From: Nodosilinea sp. WJT8-NPBG4
GTDB lineage: Bacteria; Cyanobacteriota; Cyanobacteriia; Phormidesmidales; Phormidesmidaceae
Direction: 5' to 3'
Length of the DNA: 34,186 nt
NCBI GenBank assembly: GCA_019359285.1
Contig: JAHHHQ010000009.1
Coordinates: 1-34,186 of the forward strand
Shown: piece by piece, positions 9,530 through 17,402 of the stretch
Layout: every line of letters begins with the position of its first letter
Position numbering within the stretch: the first letter of the stretch is position 1
The notes under the pieces: model-generated
What the model saw: the letters and a program-made list of their open reading frames with translations, nothing else
Database searches by the model: none
What the model was told of the DNA's origin: nothing
Made by a program: the position numbers and the translations under genes

Positions 9530-9593
9530 ACTAAACGGTTTGGTAAAATTAGTCAATGCCTCGCTAAAATGGGTGTATAGAGCGATACTCTAT
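9530..9593. promoter_or_regulatory. Candidate TetR operators between SnoaL-like gene and tetR
   Basis: Two dyads lie between the divergent genes. At 9577-9593 ATAGAG and CTCTAT form a perfect 6-bp inverted repeat around CGATA. At 9530-9544 ACTAAAC and GTTTGGT pair at 6 of 7 positions around one G. Their size and position suit a TetR-family dimer controlling both genes. No binding data are implied. Confidence 0.4.
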
Positions 9594-9725
9594 TGCTTTG
9601 CTTCCTAGGGGATGCTCTGGGGTGAGCAGCGACTTGCCTCAATGCGATCGCAGGGGCTGAGTTGCTATGTCGCTCAGCGATCGGGTGCTATACATGAATC
9701 AATTGGGTTAAAGAGGTGGCAACGC

Positions 9726-10328
9726 GTGGTTCAAAGTCCGGCAGTGCTGAATGACAAAGCCGTGCAAATTTTGCAGGGAGCGATGCAAGAGTTTCTGCAA
9801 AATGGCTACGCTGGCACCAGCATGGACAAAGTAGCTGCCACCGCCGGAGTCTCTAAACCAACGGTCTACAACTATTTCAAAGACAAAGAGGGGCTGTTTC
9901 GGGCGCTGATTCAGTATGTGGCCCAGGCCCGGTGTGCCCAGGTGATGGGCGACGGCAACCTCGAGGGCCGTCCTGAAGTGGTGATTCGACGCTTGATTAC
10001 CAACGCCATTGAGAGCGAGCTCCACGACCTCGATTATCAAAATTTTGTGCGCTTGGTGGCAGGTGAGTCGGGCCGTTTTCCACAGCTAGCCCAAGCCTTT
10101 GTGGAATACCTCACTAAGCCCGCTGCCGATCAGCTCACCGACTACCTCAAGAGCTGCCCAGAACTCGATTTGCCCGATCCAGAGGCAACAGCGCGGGTGG
10201 TGCTGGGCGCGACGATATTTTTTATCATGACCCAGAGCGTGATGCACGGTGAGCACATCATGCCCATGGAGCCCAAGCGCTTGGTAGATAGTTTAGTGAG
10301 TCTGGTGACGCGATCGCAGGTTGCCTAA
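9726..10328 (+). CDS. TetR/AcrR family transcriptional regulator
   Basis: From GTG 9726 the product is 200 residues, the usual TetR length. An AGAGGTGG sequence 6-13 nt before this codon is a good ribosome binding site; the frame also opens upstream to 9612, but the extra 38 residues do not look conserved. The N-terminal helix-turn-helix is clear: FLQNGYAGTSMDKVAATAGVSKPTVYNYFKDKEGLFRAL. The C-terminal ligand-binding domain resembles that of AcrR-type regulators (TetR_C-type, with an FVRLVAGESGRFPQLAQAF segment). It is divergent from the SnoaL-like gene, a common arrangement in which the regulator represses itself and its neighbour. The effector is unknown. Confidence 0.92.
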   Translation: MVQSPAVLNDKAVQILQGAMQEFLQNGYAGTSMDKVAATAGVSKPTVYNYFKDKEGLFRALIQYVAQARCAQVMGDGNLEGRPEVVIRRLITNAIESELHDLDYQNFVRLVAGESGRFPQLAQAFVEYLTKPAADQLTDYLKSCPELDLPDPEATARVVLGATIFFIMTQSVMHGEHIMPMEPKRLVDSLVSLVTRSQVA

Positions 10329-10384
10329 GATTTCTCAACCTCACCGCTGTCATCGATTGGGTGCCATGCTGCTCCACGCCAGAA

Positions 10385-10409
10385 TTGGTGGGCAGTGCCC
10401 ACCCTACGG
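10385..10409. repeat. 25-bp palindromic repeat, copy 1 (overlaps bioB stop)
   Basis: This 25-bp sequence contains GGTGGGCA and TGCCCACC as near-contiguous arms and ends CCTACGG. It is identical over all 25 positions to 19916-19940. On the minus strand its TAG forms the stop codon of bioB (10404-10406). It resembles short palindromic repeats common in cyanobacterial intergenic DNA. Confidence 0.85.
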
Positions 10410-11450
10410 GACTTTGGAGATTACTTCTGGCAGCTCCATTGCCTCGCCGTCAGGGCCTTCCAGCACAAACCCAGCATCGCGGATCATGGCGTAGTCAGTG
10501 TGGGCCGCTTGCCCAGGGGTAGTCAGGTAATCGCCCACAAAAATTGAGTTGGCGGCATAGAGCCCCAGGGGCTGAAGCTGTCGCAGCTGAACTTCACGGC
10601 CACCGGCAATGCGAATTTCTTGGGAGGGCAGCAGCAGCCGGTAAAGGCACAAAATCCGCAAACACTGGCGTGGGTTCAGCTCGTGGCGTCCCTCAAAAGG
10701 CGTGCCTTCAATGGGAATTAGAAAATTCAGCGGCACGCTGGTCACCTCCAGTCGCCGCAGAGCTAGGGCCATATCGACAATGTCGTCGTTCGATTCGCCT
10801 AGGCCGAATATGCCCCCAGAGCAGGTGGTCATGCCCGCCGACTGCACCGCTTGAATGGTATTCACCCGGTCATCAAAGGTGTGGGTAGTGCAGATCTCGC
10901 CATAGTTAGCTTCGCTGGTGTTGAGATTGTGGTTCACCCGATCTACCCCCGCCGCTGCCAGCTGCTGGGTTTGAGTTTCGTCGAGCAGGCCCAGGCAGGC
11001 ACAGATTTTCATCGGGTAGCGTTCTTTGACCTGGCGCACAGCGTCGAGCACTTCGCCAAAGACGCGATCGGAGGGCGATCGCCCCGAAATCACCATGCAA
11101 AACGTACCGGCTTTCAGCGTATTGGCTCGCTCAGCCGCCGCCAGGATTTTCTCCTGGGCCATGAAAGGATATTTTTCGATTTCGGCAGCAGAGATTTTCG
11201 ACTGCGAGCAGTAGTGACAGTCTTCGGGGCACAAGCCGCTTTGGGCATTGAGCAAAAAGTGCAGCCTTACCCGGTTGCCCCAGTAATGTCGCCGCACTCG
11301 GTAGGCTGCCGCCAGTTGGTCGAGCAGCTCTGTGTCAGGGGCGGTGAGGACAGCGTTAGCCTGCTCTCGACTCAGCACCTCACCAGCTAAAGCCTGGTCT
11401 GCCAGAGTTTGCCAGTTGACACGGGAAGTCACAGTAGAAGTGGCAGTCAT
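10404..11450 (-). CDS. bioB: Biotin synthase
   Basis: The 348-residue radical SAM enzyme converts dethiobiotin to biotin by sulfur insertion. The CxxxCxxC cluster motif is C74-PED-C78-HY-C81. Family blocks follow in order: [57 protein letters not shown], and near the C-terminus [12 protein letters not shown] and [14 protein letters not shown]. The length is normal. The stop codon is contributed by a palindromic repeat, which may have altered the last few residues. No other biotin gene lies in the window. Confidence 0.97.
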   Translation of the reverse strand: MTATSTVTSRVNWQTLADQALAGEVLSREQANAVLTAPDTELLDQLAAAYRVRRHYWGNRVRLHFLLNAQSGLCPEDCHYCSQSKISAAEIEKYPFMAQEKILAAAERANTLKAGTFCMVISGRSPSDRVFGEVLDAVRQVKERYPMKICACLGLLDETQTQQLAAAGVDRVNHNLNTSEANYGEICTTHTFDDRVNTIQAVQSAGMTTCSGGIFGLGESNDDIVDMALALRRLEVTSVPLNFLIPIEGTPFEGRHELNPRQCLRILCLYRLLLPSQEIRIAGGREVQLRQLQPLGLYAANSIFVGDYLTTPGQAAHTDYAMIRDAGFVLEGPDGEAMELPEVISKVP

Positions 11451-11580
11451 AGCGGTGAGGTAAGTAGTTTGGGAGAATTAAGGTTTCTATTGTCTCAGAT
11501 TAGATCCCCATAGCTTTCCGGGTATAAGGGCGACCATTTCTCCCCAAACTCAGGAGGCGCAGAATCTCAGTAAGACCTGG

Positions 11581-11638
11581 GCGGAGACGCGTCTCCGCTT
11601 AGCCCCCTCGACTGGTCTTGTTTAGGCAACTGAGGGGG
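11581..11638. terminator. Two inverted repeats between bioB and the DUF4330 gene
   Basis: GCGGAGACG/CGTCTCCGC forms a loopless 18-bp palindrome at 11581-11598. CCCCCTC (11603-11609) pairs with GAGGGGG (11632-11638) across a 22-nt loop. They lie just after the DUF4330 stop on the minus strand and before bioB, so they may end or attenuate the upstream transcript. No long T tract follows, so a classic intrinsic terminator is not proven. Confidence 0.4.
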
Positions 11639-11665
11639 AATCAAGAATGTCAGACAGCGGCCAGC

Positions 11666-12202
11666 CTAGCTATTTTCTAAAATCCGTACATCTACGGTGC
11701 TGGCGTTGAAATTGTAGAGATCGCCATCCAGCTCAATCGGAGTACCCACTTTGACCTTGCTGTTGCCAAACACTGGCCCGGTATCGGTAATTTGGGCATC
11801 GTCTTCGAGGGTGATGAGCATGTCAAGCGTGTAGTTCAGCTCGGGGCGAGGGTCGGGCAGGGCTTTAACCGTGCCATCGGGCTGGGGCACAGTAGTACTG
11901 CGAGGCAGCAGCACCGCGTTTTTAATCTTGACCTGGCCGTAGGGCTGGTTACGAATGATGATGTTAGTGGTTTCGGAACTTTTAATGGCTGCAAACAGCC
12001 GTTTGGGGTCAGAGGAGCTGAGACCGCGCACCATGACATCTACTTCCACTGGCTTGGTGGTTGACCCAACCTGCGCCACCGACCCTGAGGTGCCCGGATA
12101 TAGAAAAATACCAAACAGCACCATCAATATAATGAGCGCCGCCGCAACATCTAGAATGCTGACTTTGCCGAACAGGCGGCCTTTAGCGTCAAGTAGGGTC
12201 AT
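11666..12202 (-). CDS. DUF4330 domain membrane protein
   Basis: From ATG 12202 the product is 178 residues. The frame is open to 12394, but the extra N-terminal part is Arg-rich, overlaps a palindromic repeat and does not look like protein. The start is preceded by a GAGGG about 10 nt upstream. The protein begins MTLLDAKGRLFGKVSILDV, then one hydrophobic segment (about 18-36), and a beta-rich periplasmic part with VDVMVRGLSSSDPKRLFAAIK and GQVKIKNAVLLPR. This matches the cyanobacterial DUF4330 family, which has an N-terminal anchor and an unknown role. It is divergent from an M48 protease and upstream of bioB. Confidence 0.8.
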   Translation of the reverse strand: MTLLDAKGRLFGKVSILDVAAALIILMVLFGIFLYPGTSGSVAQVGSTTKPVEVDVMVRGLSSSDPKRLFAAIKSSETTNIIIRNQPYGQVKIKNAVLLPRSTTVPQPDGTVKALPDPRPELNYTLDMLITLEDDAQITDTGPVFGNSKVKVGTPIELDGDLYNFNASTVDVRILENS

Positions 12203-12311
12203 GGCTGGGGTGCCCTCGCAGAGGGAAAAGGTGAATGGTTTTAATAGATGGAGAATGTCGATCCCATTGAACCACAGGGTGGCTCGTTTGGAGCGTGAGC
12301 TGGCACCGCGC

Positions 12312-12343
12312 GCGATTCCGGAACGGATCGCTCTGCGAATCGC
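12312..12343. repeat. Dispersed palindromic repeat, copy 1
   Basis: A 32-bp element begins GCGATTCCGGAACGGAT and ends GAATCGC, with GCGATTC/GAATCGC as outer arms. A longer relative sharing the same 17-nt left end lies at 22344-22398. It sits between the DUF4330 and M48 genes. Confidence 0.6.
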
Positions 12344-12468
12344 ACCCGCACCTAGTACCCATAGGATAGCGAGGCCAAATTTATTACTGACCACTGGCTG
12401 TGGCCATCAGACTTCTAGCGGGGCAAGATGGATATAGTTCTGTACCTAGCGGTACTTGGGGCACTCCT

Positions 12469-13317
12469 ATGCTTTCTCCTCTCACGCAACTGACCAAAAA
12501 TTCCTTTTTGCGCCGCGGGTTGTATGGTTTACTAGCCGCCGTCATGGCGATCACCATTGGCCTATCGACCCCCACTGCGTCCCAGGCCAGTATTTTTGAC
12601 CTGATTTTTCAGGGCATTCGCTATGTGCAGCTGGGCAATTTGTCCGATCAGGATGAGGTAAACTTGGGCACTCAGATTGATCGCCAGCTCAAGGCCCAGG
12701 GGGTGCGAGTTTATAACCGTGACTCAGGCGTCAGTGCTTATATCAATGAAATTGGCCAGCGTCTGGCAGGTAGCAGCGATCGCCCTGACATACCCTACAC
12801 GTTTCAGGTGGTAAACGACGACAGCGTTAACGCCTTTGCCACAGCGGGCGGCTTTGTCTACATTCAAGCCGGACTGATCAAGGAAGCAGCTAACGAATCC
12901 GAGCTAGCCGGGGTAATGGCCCATGAAATTGGCCATATTACGGGTCGCCACGCCATTAGCCAGATGCGCCAGCAGGCACTGGCCAGTGGTGTGGCCGGTG
13001 CCCTAGAGGTGCGCCAAGATGCCTTGGTGAACATTGGGGTACAGCTTGCCCTACAGCTGCCCAACAGCCGCGAGGCTGAGTACGACGCCGATCGCCGTGG
13101 GTTTAACAACCTGGGCCGAGCGGGCTACGACACTAGGGGTTTTATCACCTTTATGCAAAAGCTAGAGGGTAGGTCTTCGGCTGAGTTTTTGAGTTCCCAC
13201 CCCAACCCCGGCAACCGGGTAAGCAACCTGCAAAGTATGAACAGCGCTGGTACCTACCCCAACAATGGTGTGGGCACCGATGCCAATGCCTACCGCAATC
13301 GCATTCGCGGTCTATAG
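12469..13317 (+). CDS. Secreted M48 family zinc metalloprotease
   Basis: From ATG 12469 the product is 282 residues; an earlier start at 12400 would add 23 residues lacking protein-like character. Residues 15-40 read as a signal peptide (RRGLYGLLAAVMAITIGLS...ASQA). The zinc motif HEIGH is at 152-156 in an ELAGVMAHEIGHITGRHA context. The third ligand is probably Glu204 in NSREAEYDADRRGF. FLSSHPNPGNRVSNLQ near the C-terminus is also typical of BepA/LoiP-like periplasmic M48 proteins, which degrade or chaperone envelope proteins. No TPR domain follows, so this is the short form. Its TAG stop abuts the convergent coaX stop. Confidence 0.93.
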   Translation: MLSPLTQLTKNSFLRRGLYGLLAAVMAITIGLSTPTASQASIFDLIFQGIRYVQLGNLSDQDEVNLGTQIDRQLKAQGVRVYNRDSGVSAYINEIGQRLAGSSDRPDIPYTFQVVNDDSVNAFATAGGFVYIQAGLIKEAANESELAGVMAHEIGHITGRHAISQMRQQALASGVAGALEVRQDALVNIGVQLALQLPNSREAEYDADRRGFNNLGRAGYDTRGFITFMQKLEGRSSAEFLSSHPNPGNRVSNLQSMNSAGTYPNNGVGTDANAYRNRIRGL

Positions 13318-14172
13318 CGTCTCCAAACGCTGGAGCTGCTGACGGCAGACCCTCAACCCCCAAAATCCCAGGTCTGGGTCTACCCTGACTTGCTGGGTTA
13401 GGGATGGGGTCTGCTTTTTCATGGCGTGATAGACAGCCGAGCTATCTCCCCCCGTCAGCACGATCGCCCCCTGGGGCCAATCAGTCTGCCAAGCCTGAAT
13501 AAAATCGCGAATTCCCGCTAGCTGGGTGTGCAAAATGCCGCTGGCGATCGCCTCAGCCGTATTGGTCGCCCAGCGCTGGGGCCAGATCTCGGGGTTAAAC
13601 TCTAGTGCTGGCAGCCGATCGGTGTGGGTGTGGAGGGCGCGAAATTGCGATCGCAGCCCCGGCAAAATTGCTCCACCTATCAGACCTTGATTGACTCCAG
13701 CGGTAAACGTCAGGGCAGTACCGCAGTCGATCACCAGAACTGGCCAGCCCCAGACATCCGCTCCCCCTACCAAAGCTAGGGCGCGATCTACCCCCAGAGT
13801 GGCGTAGGTGTTTTGTAGCGGCACCTGTTCAGTTTTGATTGAGTGAACGTTGGGATAAGCTGCCAGCCAGGTTAGCGGGGCATCGACGACGGACGCCAGC
13901 CAAATTTCTGGATGCTCCCCCAACCACTTGCTCCCGTTCTCTGCGTTGGAGGGAAGGTCGGTTTCAACCCCCAACTGCTGCCAAGCTGAGAGCGCAAAGT
14001 GACCTTGATAGAGTGTATTCACCTGGGCTGCTGATAGGTGAACGGTGTGCCATGAACCCAACCAGCGCTGGTGACCCTCGCCCTGGGGGTCAGCATTGCT
14101 TTCAAAGGCACCCCAATGCCAACGGCTATTGCCAATTATTAAAGCTAACCAAACCTGGTGACCTGTTCCCAT
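13312..14172 (-). CDS. coaX: Type III pantothenate kinase
   Basis: From ATG 14172 the product is 286 residues; the frame is open to 14277 but the family begins at MGTGHQVWLALIIGNSRWHWG. CoaX phosphorylates pantothenate, the first step of coenzyme A synthesis. The phosphate-binding block IIGNSRWHWG (12-21), VIDCGTALTFTAG, the GGAILPGLRSQFRALHTHTDRLPAL segment and a C-terminal VLTGGD identify the ASKHA-fold type III enzyme. The first block usually reads DxGN(T/S); here Ile replaces the Asp, so activity deserves checking. The stop overlaps the last Leu codon of the convergent M48 gene. Confidence 0.88.
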   Translation of the reverse strand: MGTGHQVWLALIIGNSRWHWGAFESNADPQGEGHQRWLGSWHTVHLSAAQVNTLYQGHFALSAWQQLGVETDLPSNAENGSKWLGEHPEIWLASVVDAPLTWLAAYPNVHSIKTEQVPLQNTYATLGVDRALALVGGADVWGWPVLVIDCGTALTFTAGVNQGLIGGAILPGLRSQFRALHTHTDRLPALEFNPEIWPQRWATNTAEAIASGILHTQLAGIRDFIQAWQTDWPQGAIVLTGGDSSAVYHAMKKQTPSLTQQVRVDPDLGFWGLRVCRQQLQRLETL

Positions 14173-14753
14173 AAACCCATTGATGATGGCGAGACAGGAA
14201 AATTTTGCGGCAAAAACTGTACCTAACGCTGTTCTTTTGATTGCTGAAAGGTCTGAGGAGTAGGGCGATCGCAGCAATACCCTTTAAAAAACTGAAGAGT
14301 GACCATCTTGGCCACTCTCCGTTAAGTCTTTTACATTATGTGGGCCAGACAAGCTTTGGGGCTGCCGTGGCTGGAATAAGCTGCTTAACTGAGTTAAACA
14401 CCTCAAGAACGGACAAAAAATCAACAGAACGGGCAATCTCGCTAAACTACAGTTGCTTTTCACAATCCATTGCCTGACCGGCAGTTAGGGTAGGTTAAGG
14501 TCAAAAATGACCACCTCTAAAAAGATTGTTTCAAGCGAATTTTAGTTTGTTACTAACTAAAGCACCAGCTCGTAAAGGCTGTTAACCGAGTTAGGCTTGC
14601 GGGGTATTCAGTTGTTTTCGATATATCTAAACTATCACAGCCCAAGGGGTCTGCAAAGGCGTTTGATGGATCTTTACCCGTCGTTACAGGGGTTAGCAAT
14701 GCTAACAATATTCCCCACAGAAAATAGTCTCTTGGATCCTTGAAAGACTAAAT
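14173..14753. other. 581-nt region upstream of coaX, rich in inverted repeats
   Basis: No gene is supported; a 78-codon plus-strand frame at 14241-14477 shows no family features. Four dyads are visible. AGAGTGACC/GGCCACTCT with one mismatch lies at 14296-14318 and is followed by a short T run. TTAACT-G-AGTTAA lies at 14385-14397. TTTAGTT/AACTAAA lies at 14541-14561 and GTTAGCA-A-TGCTAAC at 14692-14706. The first could be a terminator or the end of a small RNA. The others could be protein binding sites or priA transcript hairpins. Confidence 0.45.
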
Positions 14754-17402
14754 TTAAGCCAAATTTAGCGGATCGACATCAATAGTGAGGCTCACCTGGG
14801 CTGGGCAGTACTGTCTCAGACCTTGTAGGTTGGGCAAAGGCTCATCCAGAGGGCCTTTAACGACTAGGTGCCAACGGTAGCGGCGGGCCACGCGCGGAAT
14901 TGGTGCTGGCGCTGGCCCCAGCAGTTGATAAGACGACCCGGCTAACAGCTGAGTCACATGCTGAGATAGGATTTCAGCCGTTTGCTGCACCGCATCAGGG
15001 TCAGTACTGCTGAGCCGCAGCAGCACCATTTGCCCAGCGGGTGGGTACTGCAACAGCTGTCTCTGCGCCCACTCAGCGGCGATAAACCCTTCGTAGGCAT
15101 GGCGGGTGACCGCTTCCACCACCGGATGGTCGGGGGTATAGGTCTGCAAAAATACCTGCCCTGGCTGGGTGCCCCGCCCCGCCCGCCCCGCCACCTGAAT
15201 CAGCATTTGCAGCGCCCGCTCGCTGGCCCAGTAATCATTCATATATAGGAGTCCGTCGGCGGCGATGATGCCGACTAGGGTAACCTGGGGCAGATCGATG
15301 CCCTTTGTCAGCATCTGAGTGCCCACCAGCAGGTCGGCTTCGCCTTCGGCAAAACGGGTGAGCAGCGCGCGGTGAGACCCTTTAGTGCGAGTCGTGTCGC
15401 TGTCAAAGCGAATGCAGCTAAGCTCTGGAAAGGTTTCGGCCAGGGCATTAACTACTCGCTGGGTGCCGCTGCCAAAGTGCTTGAGGTAGGGTGAGCTACA
15501 GGCCGGGCAGTGTTTGGGATGGCCTTGACTGTAGTTGCAATAGTGGCAGCGCAAGGTCATGGCGCTATTTGCCCCAGGCTGGTGGTACGACAGCGACACA
15601 TCGCAGTGGGGGCACATCATCACATGGCCACAGCTGCGGCACGACACAAAGCTGCTGTGCCCCCGCCGATGGATGAACAATAATCCCTGGTTGCCCTCGG
15701 TTTTCATCTGGGTCAGGGCGGTTTGCAGCGATCGGCTGAGAATGCTGCGGTTGCCGTCTTGCAGCTCGTCGCGCATATCCACGACGTTTACGGCGGGCAG
15801 CGGCTGGGCCTGCACCCGCTCTGGCAGCGAAAGGTACGTCCAGGGTAGGGATTCTTTTGGTCGAGAGTTAGCGGCGCGGATAGCCTGACTGGATGCTAAG
15901 GCAGGGTGCTTCCCAAGCCCCCCAAGGCTGGAGGCAATCGAAGTTTCAACGCCTGTCAAGGTCGGGATTTGGCGGTCATCTAGCGTCTTCGTTTGGGATA
16001 CGGCCATTTCCCGATCTATTGGCATCGCTGCGTCTAGCATCTCCTCGCCCAACCCCTGACACTGCACCCAGGTATCGAGGGAAGGCGTAGCGGAACCGAG
16101 CACCAAGGGGCAATTTTCTAACTCAGCCCGCCAGCGGGCGACGGTGCGGGCGTGGTAGCAGGGGGCCACGTCTTGCTTGTAGCTGCTGTCGTGCTCTTCG
16201 TCGAGAATGATCAGGCCTAGGTTGGGCAGGGGCATAAAGATGGCAGAACGGGTGCCGACAATCACTAGCGGTTTAGACGGCCTGAGACTCTGCCGCCAGG
16301 TGTCGTAGCGTTCGCCATCGCCCAAGTTGCTGTGGTAGACCCACACCTGATCGCCAAAGCGACGGCGAAAGCGATCGGTAAGCTGGGGGGTGAGGCCAAT
16401 TTCGGGCACCAGCACCAGGGCCGACTGCCCAGCGGCGAGGCGAGGGGCGATCGCCTGCAAATACACCTCGGTCTTCCCTGACCCCGTTACCCCGTGCAGC
16501 AAAAACTGGCTCCCCTGCTGACTCTTATTAATAGGAGCGAGCACCTGAGCCTGGTAGTGGGTAAGGGGCTTGGGCTGGTCAGGCAGCAGCGCTGGCCCGG
16601 TTTCAGTCCGCAGTTGCTCGCGCGGCTCGATCACCAAGCAGCCCGACTGCGCCAATCGCTTCAGAGTAGGACTGGTGGTTTGGCACAGCTGTAGGGCATC
16701 GCTGAGCCACAGATCGCCACCTTGGCGGCGCAGGGTAGCAATGATCTCTTGCTGACGGGGTGTCAGATCGGGGGGTCGGGTGCCGCCACCCACCAGGGTT
16801 ACCGCCTGGCGGCGCTTGGCCTGGGGCGGCTGAGGCGGTGATAGGTAAGACTCGGCCCAACCCAGCTGAATCAGCTGTTGCAAGGTGCGATAGCTATGGC
16901 CGCGTTTTTGTAGATAGGGCCAGGTGTAGTCTCCTGTGGACGATCGCTGGAGATCCTCCACTAGCTCCTTCAGCCCTGGCGCTAAGGGGATCTGGGGCAG
17001 GCGATCGCGCCGCAACCGCAGCCGCCGCTGGGATTTGGCTAGCAGCCCCGGCGGCAGCGCCGTCTTGAGTACCTGCATCAGCGGCACTTGGTAGTAGTGG
17101 GCCACCCGCTGTAACAACACCCAGTAGGGCGGAGCAAAAAACCGCTGTTCAACAATGCCCTCTACAGCTCTAATCTGGTGAGCCACCAAGTTGACTGGAG
17201 GAGTTGGGGAAAGGGAAAGGGCGATCGCGCCAAGGCTTTGCTGACGAAAGGGCACCGTTAAGATGTCACCCACCTGCACCTCTAACGAAGCAGGCACCGC
17301 ATAGGTATATTCTGCGGGCTGGCCGCCATAGTCCACCAAAACGTTGACCCACTGAGGCTGGGGTCCACTCTCACCAAGGCCCACGTGTTTTACACCGCAC
17401 AC
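14754..17402 (-). CDS. priA: Primosomal protein N' (PriA helicase)
   Basis: The 882-residue DNA helicase restarts stalled replication forks. It has an N-terminal 3'-end-binding domain (WVNVLVDYGGQPAEYTYAVP), Walker A GVTGSGKT at 304-311, DEEH at 401-404 and GSATPSLDTW at 436-445. Eight zinc-binding cysteines lie at 588, 591, 597, 600, 619, 622, 632 and 635. They are followed by VGTQMLTKGID and VAGRAGRG helicase blocks. A stretch of about 70 residues (449-518), low in complexity and rich in Ala, Ser and Thr, lies between the GSATPS motif and LPERV, where E. coli PriA has only a short linker. The gene is divergent from a sigma factor with DnaA-box-like sequences between them. Confidence 0.96.
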   Translation of the reverse strand: MCGVKHVGLGESGPQPQWVNVLVDYGGQPAEYTYAVPASLEVQVGDILTVPFRQQSLGAIALSLSPTPPVNLVAHQIRAVEGIVEQRFFAPPYWVLLQRVAHYYQVPLMQVLKTALPPGLLAKSQRRLRLRRDRLPQIPLAPGLKELVEDLQRSSTGDYTWPYLQKRGHSYRTLQQLIQLGWAESYLSPPQPPQAKRRQAVTLVGGGTRPPDLTPRQQEIIATLRRQGGDLWLSDALQLCQTTSPTLKRLAQSGCLVIEPREQLRTETGPALLPDQPKPLTHYQAQVLAPINKSQQGSQFLLHGVTGSGKTEVYLQAIAPRLAAGQSALVLVPEIGLTPQLTDRFRRRFGDQVWVYHSNLGDGERYDTWRQSLRPSKPLVIVGTRSAIFMPLPNLGLIILDEEHDSSYKQDVAPCYHARTVARWRAELENCPLVLGSATPSLDTWVQCQGLGEEMLDAAMPIDREMAVSQTKTLDDRQIPTLTGVETSIASSLGGLGKHPALASSQAIRAANSRPKESLPWTYLSLPERVQAQPLPAVNVVDMRDELQDGNRSILSRSLQTALTQMKTEGNQGLLFIHRRGHSSFVSCRSCGHVMMCPHCDVSLSYHQPGANSAMTLRCHYCNYSQGHPKHCPACSSPYLKHFGSGTQRVVNALAETFPELSCIRFDSDTTRTKGSHRALLTRFAEGEADLLVGTQMLTKGIDLPQVTLVGIIAADGLLYMNDYWASERALQMLIQVAGRAGRGTQPGQVFLQTYTPDHPVVEAVTRHAYEGFIAAEWAQRQLLQYPPAGQMVLLRLSSTDPDAVQQTAEILSQHVTQLLAGSSYQLLGPAPAPIPRVARRYRWHLVVKGPLDEPLPNLQGLRQYCPAQVSLTIDVDPLNLA

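Noticed and set aside
14248..14275. GCGATCGC-type octamers as regulatory sites
   Set aside because: HIP1 octamers occur throughout the window inside and between genes; they indicate cyanobacterial DNA rather than local function.
14241..14477. 78-codon plus-strand frame opposite the coaX start
   Set aside because: Low protein-like character and overlaps hairpins; no ribosome binding site seen.
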